Assembly: GCA_036557365.1 (NCBI GenBank)
Contig: DATBHR010000060.1
Location: 33,332 to 97,331, forward strand
Direction: 5' to 3'
Source of the DNA: DATKHR01 sp036557365
GTDB taxonomy: Bacteria > Acidobacteriota > Vicinamibacteria > Vicinamibacterales > CAVVIG01
DNA: 64,000 nt
A program made the position numbers and the translations under genes. Below, piece after piece: positions 1 through 8,459 of the stretch. Each line of letters opens with the position of its first letter. The stretch's first letter is position 1. Below the pieces are notes generated by a model. It saw only the letters and a list, made by a program, of their open reading frames with translations, ran no database searches and was not told the origin of the DNA.

Positions 1-941
1 TGCATGTCGATGAAACAGTCGACAACGCTCAGCTCGCACCAGCCGCCGACGGCTTTCTCACGGAGCATTTCGTACGCGGTCGGCACCGGCAGCGCCTTCC
101 GGTAGTGGCGATCGGTCGTCAGCGCGTCGAACACGTCGACGACGCTCACGATCTGCGCGAGCGGCGGAATGGAGTCGCCGCGGAGGCCGTCTGGATAGCC
201 GCGGCCGTCGATGCGTTCGTGATGATGACGGACGATCGGGCGGACGAGATCGAGCGATCGGACAGTCGCCAGCAGCTCGTCACCGATCTCCGCGTGCCGC
301 TGCATCGACGCGAATTCTTTCTTCGTCAGCTTTCCGCGCTTGAGCAGCACCTTGTCGGGGATCGCGATCTTGCCGATGTCGTGAAGGAACGCGCCTCTAT
401 ACAAGGCCTGGATGTCGGAGTCCTGCAGGCCCAGGTGGCGGCCCAGCGCGGTCGCGTAGTCGGCCAGCCGTTCGCAATGGCCTTCGGTGCACGGATCCCG
501 CGCCTCGATGATGCGACCAAGCGTCATGAAGAGCGTCGCCGCTGAATCGAGCTCGTCGGTCATGCGCTTGAGACGCATGAGCGATCGGACGCGCGTATAC
601 AGTTCCTCCGCGTCAACCGGTTTGATCAGGAAGTCGTCGGCGCCCGCATCGAGTCCTGCGAGGATCGTCTTGCGCTCCTGCGCGCCGCTGATGAGAACGA
701 CGGGCGTCAGGCAGGTGTCGGCGGAGCCTTTGAGCTCGCGGCAGACGTCGACGCCCGACATGCCGGGCATCAACACATCGAGGAGAACCAGGTCGGGCCG
801 CTCGCGGCGCGCGAGGTCCAGCGCATCGCGTCCGTTGGTTGCCGAGGTGACCGTGTATTCCGCAGTCCTCAGCAGCTGTCCGAGCCCGCGCAGGTTCGCT
901 TCGTAGTCATCCACGACCAGAATCTTGCCCGCTTTCCGCAT
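1..941 (-). CDS. Response regulator with HD-GYP phosphodiesterase domain (3' end cut by window)
   Basis: Reading the complement from an ATG at 941 gives an open frame of 313 codons that runs off the window. Residues 1-120 are a receiver domain with the acidic pair D11/D12, phospho-acceptor D55 (in LLDVLMPG) and K107 (IKP). Residues 135 onward are an HD-GYP domain with the metal dyad H187-D188 in LHDIGK and the HHExxDGxGYP signature at 239-250. By family knowledge such proteins are two-component outputs that hydrolyse cyclic di-GMP in the cytoplasm. All catalytic residues seen are intact. No partner kinase is in view, and the last residues lie outside the window. Confidence 0.93.
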   Translation of the reverse strand, partial: MRKAGKILVVDDYEANLRGLGQLLRTAEYTVTSATNGRDALDLARRERPDLVLLDVLMPGMSGVDVCRELKGSADTCLTPVVLISGAQERKTILAGLDAGADDFLIKPVDAEELYTRVRSLMRLKRMTDELDSAATLFMTLGRIIEARDPCTEGHCERLADYATALGRHLGLQDSDIQALYRGAFLHDIGKIAIPDKVLLKRGKLTKKEFASMQRHAEIGDELLATVRSLDLVRPIVRHHHERIDGRGYPDGLRGDSIPPLAQIVSVVDVFDALTTDRHYRKALPVPTAYEMLREKAVGGWCELSVVDCFIDM

Positions 942-1113
942 CCCGGCTCCTCAGCTCCTGAAATTGGACGAGGACGCGGCTGCAAGGCGCGGGCCCGGCG
1001 ATTTCCGGCGGCCTCCGAGCGGCGGTCGCAGCCTTTCCGAGCGAACCGCTTACAAGTACCGACGCCGCGGGACAGAGTTGTAACGGGAAAACGGGTACAC
1101 GGGCCGTGCATTC

Positions 1114-1148
1114 GGAATTAGGAACTAGGAATGAGGAATTAGGAATCG
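1114..1148. repeat. Period-7 intergenic tandem repeat (GGAATTA-like)
   Basis: Five consecutive heptamers of the form GGAATTA/GGAACTA/GGAATGA run through the gap between the HD-GYP regulator and the end of the di-heme gene. The gap 942-1160 otherwise shows no gene. A second, unrelated-sequence heptamer array occurs at 15113-15287, so period-7 intergenic arrays may be a habit of this genome. Confidence 0.7.
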
Positions 1149-1160
1149 GGGAACCGATCC

Positions 1161-2351
1161 TCAGAGTGATTTCAGGAACCGCAGGAGCAGGGCGCGCGAC
1201 TGGTCATCCAACCCGACGAAGCCGAGGCGCGCAAGGTCGGCTTCGCGGCCGTGACGGCCGATCGCGTCCTCAATCGTCGCTGCAGATCCATCGTGCAGAA
1301 ACGGCCGACGCAGGCGCAGTCCCCAAAGTGCCGGCGTCCTGATTTCATCGCCGCTGGCGGTCGAGTCGGCTTGCTGGATGCCATCGCCCGTGCCGACGTC
1401 GTGCAGCAGCAGATCGGAATACAGCGGCACGACCTTGCGATTGAACAGCGGGTTGACGTTCGGGCCGGTCGTCAGTGCCGGCACGTGGCAGGCGGTGCAG
1501 CCGACAGCCGTGAACACGCGCTCGCCTTCCCTGACCGCATCGTCCACGGTCGCGCGCGCGATCGGCGCAAGCAGCCGCATGAACGCCGCGAAGTTGTCGA
1601 TGTCGCGTCGGCCGGTCGTACGGTCGCGTCGATCCTCGGGGTCGGGCGCGACGTCGCACCGCTTCATCTGATCGTCGGAGATGCCGTGCGCCAACTCCCC
1701 CGGGAACACCTCGTTCGTGATCCCCATTTCATCGCGGTAGGCGCCGGCTGAGAATCCAAGCAGCGTGGCGAACTGCGCCTTCCATCCGAATCGACCGACG
1801 CGGCGCTCGCCCATGACGGGATCCGTCACGATCGACGCGCGGCCCCTGACGCCGTCGCGATTCCGGTCCGTGGGATCTTCCAACGCGCGGATGCTCTCGT
1901 CTGCAATCGCCTCGACCAGTCCGGCGCCAAAGAGCGGCGTCGGCATCCTTCGCGCGATGACGTTCACATCGTCCGGCAGCACCGGCTGACAGACGTGGTT
2001 TGGGAGCGAGAAGAGATGGACCAGCGTGCCGCCGGCCGCGTCGAGCGCGCGAAACGTGCCGTCGGCCTCACGATGCCCGGCGCGAACTTCGGTCATCGGG
2101 CTGATGCCGCCGATCGCCGGCACGTTGTGACAGGCCGCGCAGCTCGTGCCGTTGAACGCAGGACCGAGGCCTTCGTCGACGGTCTCGACCTCGGTGAAGC
2201 TGGCCTGCCCAATCCGGAACTCCTCGAGTTCCGACGGCGTGAGTCCGATCAGTGGATCTCCGGGCCGCACGCTCGACACCTGGCCTGAAAGCGGAACAGC
2301 CAGCAGCATCGTCGTCCACGCGAAAGCGAACGGCAGGAATCTGCGCATCAT
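1161..2351 (-). CDS. Secreted di-heme c-type oxidoreductase (DUF1111 / thiol-oxidoreductase-like)
   Basis: 396 aa starting MMRRF, with a hydrophobic signal peptide ending near residue 24 (LSGQV). Two heme c attachment motifs are present, CAACH at 71-75 and CTACH at 285-289, so this is a periplasmic two-heme protein. The layout of a leading heme domain, a long middle and a second heme domain matches the di-heme oxidoreductase family often labelled DUF1111, whose substrate is generally unknown. The start ATG overlaps the upstream CuA gene stop by 4 nt (ATGA), so the two are translationally coupled. The porin upstream completes a likely three-gene redox operon. Confidence 0.85.
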   Translation of the reverse strand: MMRRFLPFAFAWTTMLLAVPLSGQVSSVRPGDPLIGLTPSELEEFRIGQASFTEVETVDEGLGPAFNGTSCAACHNVPAIGGISPMTEVRAGHREADGTFRALDAAGGTLVHLFSLPNHVCQPVLPDDVNVIARRMPTPLFGAGLVEAIADESIRALEDPTDRNRDGVRGRASIVTDPVMGERRVGRFGWKAQFATLLGFSAGAYRDEMGITNEVFPGELAHGISDDQMKRCDVAPDPEDRRDRTTGRRDIDNFAAFMRLLAPIARATVDDAVREGERVFTAVGCTACHVPALTTGPNVNPLFNRKVVPLYSDLLLHDVGTGDGIQQADSTASGDEIRTPALWGLRLRRPFLHDGSAATIEDAIGRHGREADLARLGFVGLDDQSRALLLRFLKSL

Positions 2352-2746
2352 GGTTCGACGACGATGACGCCGTGCATGAAGTTGTGGCCGGCGCCACAGA
2401 GCTTTGAACATTCGAAGTCGTAGCGCCCGGCCTGATCCGGCGTGAAGCTGACGACGATGTTGCCGCGCCCGCGCTTCGGAATGACGCGCTCGATGTCCGT
2501 GCCGATGATGCGGAAGCCGTGATCGGTGTCGTCGCTCTCGAGACGAAATTCGATCGTCGTGCCGACCTTCACGCGCACTTCGTCGGGCGAGAACCGGAAG
2601 CGCTCCGCAAGCATGTGCACGACCTTGCGTTCGTTCTGCATGGAACCGCTCGCGCAGACGGATGCCGACGGAACCGCCATGCGCAGTTCCGTGAGAAAGA
2701 CCATCGCCGCGGCGCACGTCAGCTTCTTCCAGGTCGTGTTCGTCAC
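2348..2746 (-). CDS. Small exported cupredoxin with a CuA site (cytochrome oxidase subunit II-like)
   Basis: 132 aa from a GTG at 2746, eight bases after the porin stop. A hydrophobic N-terminus (residues 8-35) suggests export or membrane anchoring. The C-terminal half is a cupredoxin carrying a full CuA ligand set: H76, then C113-x3-C117-x3-H121-x2-M124 in CSKLCGAGHNFM. By family knowledge this binuclear copper centre accepts electrons from cytochrome c. There is no two-helix hairpin as in true subunit II and no subunit I gene nearby, so this is a stand-alone electron carrier rather than part of a visible terminal oxidase. An in-frame ATG start further downstream is possible. Confidence 0.85.
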   Translation of the reverse strand: MTNTTWKKLTCAAAMVFLTELRMAVPSASVCASGSMQNERKVVHMLAERFRFSPDEVRVKVGTTIEFRLESDDTDHGFRIIGTDIERVIPKRGRGNIVVSFTPDQAGRYDFECSKLCGAGHNFMHGVIVVEP

Positions 2747-2754
2747 GGCGCCTC

Positions 2755-3894
2755 TCAAAACCACCATCCGAGTCCGACGTTGAACGAGCGCGGAGCGGCG
2801 ACGACCGCGCTCTGATTGCGCTGAACGGTGTAGTCCACTTTGACGACGACGTCGGGGTCCGGATAGTAGGAAATCCCGGCGATGACGGCCGAACGGTTGA
2901 ACTGCTCGAGCGGCAGATAGCCGGCGGGCATCTCGCGCTGCGTGTCGAACATCTCGTAGCGCGCGAATCCAAACACTTCCTGCGACGCCCGGAACGTGAA
3001 CAGCGGATGCGCCGCCTCGGCGTACCAACCGATCATTCCGCTGGCGAGATTCGGGTCGATGCCTTCGCGGAGCGCGCGCAGTCGATTCAGCTCGCCGGCC
3101 TGATCGAGATGGACGCTCGCAAGTTCCGCACGCAGCTGCAGGCCGCCGAGCCGCGCACGGCCGTCGAATTCCACCATCGTCAGACGCGGACTGAGGAGCG
3201 TCGAGCCCGTCGACGTCCGTCCACTCCACAAGCTGGCGCCGAGCGCCAGGCGACGGACGCCGAGGTACTCGACGCGGGCCGCGCCGGCCCAATGACGAAC
3301 AGTTGCCTGCGATCCCTGCTGTGCCGAGTCGCTCAAGCCTTCGTCGGCGCTGAAGTTCACGGCGTCGAGCGGTGCCATCACGTACGCGCGATACCGCCAT
3401 CCTCCGGAAAACTCGCCGAACACGCCAGCCCCCGCGTCGAACCACGTCGTCGGGATGATGAACGTGTCCACGAACGGCCGCTGGACGCCGAAGAACACCG
3501 GCGGCTCGTGGCGCTCGTTGATGAGTCCCATCGGCACGAGCAGCTGACCCGCGCGGATGTTCAATCGCCGATCGATCAGGAAGTCGAGATATGCCTGTTC
3601 GAGCTCGAGCTCGCCCTTGTCCTCGCCGCCTTCGACGATGGCGTGCTCGACCTCGAGCTCAGAGACGAAGCGAATCCGATCCGAGAACCGGTGGGCGAAC
3701 AGCAGGACGAAGCGGCGGAAGTCGATGACCGGGTCGGCGTTGTCCGCGTCGGTGAACTGAAGCTCCATGTACCCGCTCAAGGCGCTGGCGGGCGACGACA
3801 GTTTGGCGTCGGCGGGCTGAGCACTCGCCTGGACGGCGGCCAGCGCGATGAGCGCGGCAAACGCCGGCAGGAGCAGGTGACGGTCGATGCACAC
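2755..3894 (-). CDS. Outer-membrane porin-like beta-barrel
   Basis: 379 aa from a GTG at 3894, with a signal peptide ending ...AAVQASA|QPADAK. The mature part has alternating amphipathic strands, many aromatic girdle residues and a C-terminal Trp-Trp-Phe, all expected of an outer-membrane barrel inserted by BAM. Composition resembles phosphate-selective porin O/P-like proteins. It is first in the operon with the CuA and di-heme genes, so it may admit the substrate or metal they act on; that link is inferred from order only. The upstream 130 bases are unusually AT-rich and probably hold the operon promoter. Confidence 0.75.
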   Translation of the reverse strand: MCIDRHLLLPAFAALIALAAVQASAQPADAKLSSPASALSGYMELQFTDADNADPVIDFRRFVLLFAHRFSDRIRFVSELEVEHAIVEGGEDKGELELEQAYLDFLIDRRLNIRAGQLLVPMGLINERHEPPVFFGVQRPFVDTFIIPTTWFDAGAGVFGEFSGGWRYRAYVMAPLDAVNFSADEGLSDSAQQGSQATVRHWAGAARVEYLGVRRLALGASLWSGRTSTGSTLLSPRLTMVEFDGRARLGGLQLRAELASVHLDQAGELNRLRALREGIDPNLASGMIGWYAEAAHPLFTFRASQEVFGFARYEMFDTQREMPAGYLPLEQFNRSAVIAGISYYPDPDVVVKVDYTVQRNQSAVVAAPRSFNVGLGWWF

Positions 3895-3921
3895 GGCCCG
3901 TCAAGGTACTTAACTGTTTCC

Positions 3922-3952
3922 TTATAAGCAACAATTATTTTCTATGTGTCAA
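3922..3952 (-). promoter_or_regulatory. Candidate promoter for porin-CuA-di-heme operon
   Basis: On the minus strand TTGACA (3947-3952) is followed by TTATAA (3922-3927) with a 19-base spacer, inside a markedly AT-rich stretch. The spacer is longer than the usual 17, so the -10 assignment is uncertain. Confidence 0.35.
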
Positions 3953-4024
3953 AATGCACAATTCTACGAATCAACCACGTCTTGCAAACTCTGCGATGAC
4001 AGCATTTAGCGAGCGGTTGTCGCG

Positions 4025-6259
4025 CTACGAGGCGATTGGGGCGCCGGACTGAAGCGGCGCCTGCAAATAGACGAACGTGACGCCGCTGCGCAGATAGTTG
4101 CTGAACCGCTCGAGCACGGTCGCGGCTCGAATCCAGGCTGGCCCGGTCTCGAGCACGTGCTCTTCGATCAGCGTCGAGATGAACTTGTAGCTGGCCGCGA
4201 CGGCGCGATCGCGGAGCGCGTCGAGCATCTGATTCTCGAGCTCGTTCGTGTTCTGGACGGTGGGCAGCGTCGCCATCGCCTGCAGGTAGAAGGTATCGCT
4301 CTCGCCAAAGCGCGGGTCGGACGTGACGCCTTCTTCGTCGTAGTTTTCGAGCGCGCTGCCGAGCGTATAGCCGAGCAACCTGTCCGACACGCGATCGCGC
4401 AGCGCCACTCCCAGCGCACCCGGATTCTTCACCGTCGTCTCGAGCATCTCGAGCGGAATCTGCAGAAGCGGTCGGCGGCCCGAGCGAAGGACATCTGACG
4501 GATACTGCGCCGACAGTCCGTAGCGCTCCTGCTCGACGTCGCGGATCTGGAGCCTGCGCGCTTCGAAGGTTGTCGACGTCAGCTCGACGACTTCGACCGT
4601 GTCGACCGGGATGGCGAGGGTGCCGACGCGCACTTTCACGGGCTGCGCGGCGTCGGCTGCCACGGCGCCTCCGACGAGATCCTCCGTCGCGGCGCGCAGA
4701 ATCGCGAGCGCCTCGTCAATTGCGGACGGCTCGGAGTCGTAGCGCGGATAGAAGCGCAGGCACCGTTCTCCCGCGGGCAGGAGCACCAGTCCGCGGCGGA
4801 ACGCACGTTCGAGCAGCGCGTCCCGAATGTCGGCACGCTGCACGTCGAAGCCGAGCATCACGCCGGCGCCGCGCACGTGCCGGAGGATTTCGGGAAAGTC
4901 ACGCGTCAGCGCTTCGAGGCCGGCGCGCGCCCGCTCCCCTGTTTTACCGACTTCATCGAGATCGAGCTTGTCCATCATGGCCATCAGCCGGACCATCCCG
5001 ACCGAGTCGCCTTCCCACGTCGTGTTGAATTTCTTTTCTTCCTGGAAGAACGTCGCGAGCGCCTCGCTCACGAAGAGGACGCCGTTCTGCGCCTTCTTCG
5101 CCCACGTGACGAGATCCGGCGGACACGGCAGGTCGAACCATTCGTGCGCCCAGAGGCGGCCCGTCATTCCCCAGCCGGTCTGGACCTCGTCGAAGATGAG
5201 CGGCACGTCGTAAATCCGCGTGAGCAGGCGGAGCTTGCGCATGAATCGCGCGCTCGCCACGCGGACGCCGCCCTCCCCCTGAATCGGCTCGACGAGCACT
5301 GCGGCCACGCGGCGCGAACGGCGCACGACATCGGCGGTGAGGTTGGCGCGTTGTGCGTCGACGAAGGCGTTGACCGTGTCGGGGTCGCGCGTTTCGGCGA
5401 GCGGCCTCGCCAGGAACTCGTCGAGCGCGTCCATCTCGCGACGGTACGTGTCCTTGCTCTTGTCGGCGCGCGGCAGCTTGCCCGACACGAGCAGATCCCA
5501 CAGTTGCTTCAGCGACCGGTCTTCGCGCCGCGCAGTTTCCTTCGGCAATCGCGGCTCTTCGACGGGAAACGGGACGTGGGGCCAGTCGAATGTCGGAAAG
5601 CCGAACCGAGCCTTCTTGCGATGCGTGACCGCGAGGCTGCCGAGGGTCCGGCCGTGAAACGCGCCCTCGAAGGACACGACGAAGCCGCCTTCGCGATCTT
5701 CGGACGTCAGGACGCGGTTCATGAGCACGGCCTTGATCGCGTTCTCGACCGCTTCGGCACCCGTGTTCACGATGAAGTGACGCGGCGTGCCTGCCGGCGC
5801 CAGACGATTCAGCTCGGCCTTGAGCTTGAGCGACACGACCGTCTGATATTCCGAGTGCGCGTAGCGCGACGTGACGAACGGCAGCGCGTCCAGGATGGCG
5901 GTCGCGACGGTCGGATCGTTCTCGCCGAACGCATGCGTCGCGATGAGCGCACCCATGTCGAGAAACCGGTACGGCGCGCCGGTCGCGTCGCGATCGACAA
6001 TCGCGAGATACGGGCCGATCGACTCGGAGGGATCGAAGGCAACGGGCAGCGAAAAGAACAGGCTGCGCGCTGCGGCTGACAAAGCGGCGTGAGATCGCGG
6101 CAGGTGCTGCGCGACCAGTTCTTCGATTGGCCGCTCCGAATCGCGCAGCGTTTCGGGGACGTAGGCGTGAATCTCGCCCGCGCGATAGCGGGCGTGGAGC
6201 CGGCCGATGTGCTCTACGTACTGGGCCGCTTGATCGACCGACAGCGCCAGCGGGTTCAT
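4025..6259 (-). CDS. Class-III aminotransferase, lysine 6-aminotransferase-like, with extra C-terminal domain
   Basis: 744 aa from an ATG at 6259 (a GTG lies directly before it). Residues about 65-510 are a fold-type I PLP aminotransferase: NTGAEA at 165-170, D357-E-V-Q-T-G, and a lysine pair K388/K389 in WAKKAQNG that should hold PLP. The KK(A/T)Q context resembles L-lysine epsilon-aminotransferase rather than ornithine or GABA enzymes. The final 220 residues are not part of that family, whose members are near 450 aa. They could be a diverged acetyltransferase-like module, but no CoA-binding Q/RxxGxG loop is visible. The gene stands alone, with CATAAT 11 bases before the start as a possible -10. 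Confidence 0.8.
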   Translation of the reverse strand: MNPLALSVDQAAQYVEHIGRLHARYRAGEIHAYVPETLRDSERPIEELVAQHLPRSHAALSAAARSLFFSLPVAFDPSESIGPYLAIVDRDATGAPYRFLDMGALIATHAFGENDPTVATAILDALPFVTSRYAHSEYQTVVSLKLKAELNRLAPAGTPRHFIVNTGAEAVENAIKAVLMNRVLTSEDREGGFVVSFEGAFHGRTLGSLAVTHRKKARFGFPTFDWPHVPFPVEEPRLPKETARREDRSLKQLWDLLVSGKLPRADKSKDTYRREMDALDEFLARPLAETRDPDTVNAFVDAQRANLTADVVRRSRRVAAVLVEPIQGEGGVRVASARFMRKLRLLTRIYDVPLIFDEVQTGWGMTGRLWAHEWFDLPCPPDLVTWAKKAQNGVLFVSEALATFFQEEKKFNTTWEGDSVGMVRLMAMMDKLDLDEVGKTGERARAGLEALTRDFPEILRHVRGAGVMLGFDVQRADIRDALLERAFRRGLVLLPAGERCLRFYPRYDSEPSAIDEALAILRAATEDLVGGAVAADAAQPVKVRVGTLAIPVDTVEVVELTSTTFEARRLQIRDVEQERYGLSAQYPSDVLRSGRRPLLQIPLEMLETTVKNPGALGVALRDRVSDRLLGYTLGSALENYDEEGVTSDPRFGESDTFYLQAMATLPTVQNTNELENQMLDALRDRAVAASYKFISTLIEEHVLETGPAWIRAATVLERFSNYLRSGVTFVYLQAPLQSGAPIAS

Positions 6260-6333
6260 CACGCGCGATTATGGCACGCAGCCCGGCGGCGATTTCAGTC
6301 GGGCGACATGCTCGAGCTTTCAGAGGGAGGTGC

Positions 6334-6894
6334 TTACTTGACGGGCGCCGCCACGTGCAGCGTCACGGGCGCGACCGCGTAGTCGTCGAGCACGACGCCG
6401 CCATCAGGCGTCGGCTTGACTCGCGCCGCGCCGGCCATCGTTCCGGTCGCCGCGCCGTGCTCGTCGAACAGGAGATCGACGACCGTCAGCTCGTAGCCTG
6501 TGCGTGCCTTCGACGCGTCGCCCGCGAGGAAGAACAGCGGCTTGTCCGACACGAGGACGAGGCGGTGCTTCTGGTCGACGTTCGTCTCCCAGGCGTACCG
6601 CACGTCCACTTTGCGGTTCTGCACCTGGATGCTGCCGAGCGCCGGCAGCGGCCGCATGGCGTTCATGAATCCCTGATAGCCGTTGTATTTCAGCCCGTCG
6701 ACGACTTTGGTGCGGCGCGACTCGGGCAGCAGCTCCTCGACGTGAATCGTCACCTTCGAGTTGATCGTCGTGTCGCCGCTGGTGGCGCTGGCCTCGGCCA
6801 CGATCGTCATCGGATAGGTCATCGCGCCACGGACGAGCGAGGCACTGAGAACGATCCCGAGTGCCGCTGCCACTAGCCATCGCATGCCACGCAT
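6334..6894 (-). CDS. Secreted protein of unknown function
   Basis: 186 aa from the ATG at 6894, chosen because GGAGGTGG lies six bases upstream; an in-frame ATG at 6948 lacks this. A signal peptide (MRGMRWLVAAALGIVLSAS...) precedes a beta-rich mature part with no cysteines. I do not recognise a family. The neighbouring MarR gene is transcribed in the same direction about 100 bases upstream, so it might be co-transcribed. Confidence 0.65.
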   Translation of the reverse strand: MRGMRWLVAAALGIVLSASLVRGAMTYPMTIVAEASATSGDTTINSKVTIHVEELLPESRRTKVVDGLKYNGYQGFMNAMRPLPALGSIQVQNRKVDVRYAWETNVDQKHRLVLVSDKPLFFLAGDASKARTGYELTVVDLLFDEHGAATGTMAGAARVKPTPDGGVVLDDYAVAPVTLHVAAPVK

Positions 6895-6991
6895 GATGCC
6901 ACCTCCGCGGACGAACTGGCCGCCTGCCAACGGTACAGGATGTCGCATGCCCCGATCAATCGAGCAGCGCGGTTTGCGGATCGACCGACAT

Positions 6992-7453
6992 TCAGCGCGC
7001 GTTGAGGCGTCCGGCGACTTCGGTCAGCACCTTGCGCGCCGCCCGTACGTTTGCCGGGCCCACCTCGGCGAGCGCTTCCGTCACCGCTTTTTCGACCGTA
7101 CCGCGCGACGCGCGCGTGTGCGCCGACGCCTTCGGCTTCAGGTGCAGACGCGCACGGCGGCTGTCCGCTGGATCGCGCTGGCGGTCCAGCAGACCACGCG
7201 CGACGAGACGCTGCACGATGCCGGTAATCGTGCTCGGATGCAGTCGGACGATGTGCGCCAGCTCGCTGGCCGACAACCCGGGAAACTGACCGACGATGCG
7301 GAGGACGAGACGCTGGGGACCGGTGACGCCGAAGTCGTTCTCCATGCGCTTCGACGCGCGCTTCAGGCCGTGCTCGACGGACCAGAGCACGCGCATGAAG
7401 TCCAGCACGGGATCGAGCTCGAATCCGGAGTCTTCGCTCGAACGCGATCGCAT
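6992..7453 (-). CDS. MarR-family transcriptional regulator
   Basis: 153 aa. Residues about 35-110 form the winged helix: LSASELAHIVRLHPSTITG is the recognition segment and DRQRDPADSRRARLHL is the wing with the MarR DPxDxR signature. Long helices on both sides should form the dimer interface. Such proteins are repressors released by small phenolic ligands or oxidation; the target here is unknown. The 208 bases up to tRNA-Asp hold no gene that I can see. Confidence 0.88.
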   Translation of the reverse strand: MRSRSSEDSGFELDPVLDFMRVLWSVEHGLKRASKRMENDFGVTGPQRLVLRIVGQFPGLSASELAHIVRLHPSTITGIVQRLVARGLLDRQRDPADSRRARLHLKPKASAHTRASRGTVEKAVTEALAEVGPANVRAARKVLTEVAGRLNAR

Positions 7454-7661
7454 GACCGAGGATCATAGTCGAAGCCCGATGTCGCAGCCGCGACGCCGCG
7501 CGACTTGAACGCGCCGCTCGATGCGACACGTGCGCGTCGCACGTGGACGCTTCGATCAGGGTGCCAGGAACTTGATGGCGGGAAAGACTGGAACGGCGCG
7601 CAACGACCGAGATCGGTGTGCGCGCCGAGGTGGAATGACGAACGAACGTGGAATCGGATGT

Positions 7662-7738
7662 TGGCGGGGTCGACGGGACTCGAACCCGCGGCCTCTGCCG
7701 TGACAGGGCAGCGTTCTAACCAACTGAACTACGACCCC
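7662..7738 (-). tRNA. tRNA-Asp (GTC)
   Basis: Complement folds into a 77-nt cloverleaf with acceptor GGGGTCG/CGACCCC, a G discriminator and an encoded CCA. The anticodon loop reads CTGTCAC, giving GTC for aspartate, and the T-arm has GGTTCGAGTCC. Confidence 0.96.
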
Positions 7739-7837
7739 AACACCCTTTTGCGACGAACGATTGGCGATTCAGCACGCTTGCGAGCTGGCGAATTCGATTC
7801 ACCACCTCTCCGCGTTTTCCAATGCACCAATTTTTTT

Positions 7838-7909
7838 TGGGCGGTACAGGATTCGAACCTGTGACAGCCGGCGTGTAAAGCCGGTGCTCTACCACTGAGC
7901 TAACCGCCC
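7838..7909 (-). tRNA. tRNA-Val (TAC)
   Basis: Complement gives acceptor GGGCGGT/ACCGCCC, anticodon loop CTTTACA (TAC, valine) and T-loop GGTTCGAATCC. CCA is not encoded. The 5' end is the base immediately after the stop codon of the methyltransferase gene, so the tRNA is probably cut from the end of that operon transcript. Confidence 0.95.
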
Positions 7910-8443
7910 TCACGAGCCTGCGGCTGCCCGCCAAAACGCACCATTATACGTTGCCTTCAAGGCCAGCAGCAACATCGCGCCGACGAGACCGGCCAGCGCG
8001 CGATACTCGCGATTCGCCATCGCCTGCTTGATGCTGAAGCGACGGCGCGTGTCGACGACACGCTGCTGCCTGTACAGATCGTACTGATCGCCGAAATGCT
8101 GCCTGAGAAACTGCTCTTCCGCGCGAATGGCCGCTCGCAGCGTGACGAAGAGATACAGTGCGATGATCGCCGCGGCAATGGGATTGGCCGACGCGACCGC
8201 GAGGCCGGCGCCCATCACCGACGACCCGACGTATAACGGGTGCGCGAAAAACCGATACGGTCCGGACGACGTGACTTCGCGCGATTTGTACAGGTGACCG
8301 GCGGCCCAGACGCGCAACGCTTCGCCCGCGAGGCCGATAATCGTGCCGACGAGAATCGATTCGCGCGACGGGTTCGCGAGGATCAGGATGAGCGGGGCGC
8401 AAACCCACCCGAGCGCGACGCGGAAACGAGCGAGAAACTGCAT
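7910..8443 (-). CDS. Isoprenylcysteine methyltransferase-like integral membrane protein
   Basis: 177 aa from an ATG at 8443. Several hydrophobic segments (about 5-30, 90-115, 155-172) surround the signature GPYRFFAHPLYVG followed by EEQFLRQHFGDQYDLYRQ, the pattern of ICMT/PEMT-type membrane methyltransferases. The substrate in bacteria of this type is usually unknown. It is the last coding gene of the heptose operon, 16 bases after waaC, and its stop abuts tRNA-Val. Confidence 0.82.
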   Translation of the reverse strand: MQFLARFRVALGWVCAPLILILANPSRESILVGTIIGLAGEALRVWAAGHLYKSREVTSSGPYRFFAHPLYVGSSVMGAGLAVASANPIAAAIIALYLFVTLRAAIRAEEQFLRQHFGDQYDLYRQQRVVDTRRRFSIKQAMANREYRALAGLVGAMLLLALKATYNGAFWRAAAGS

Positions 8444-8459
8444 CAGGGAAATCGACGGC

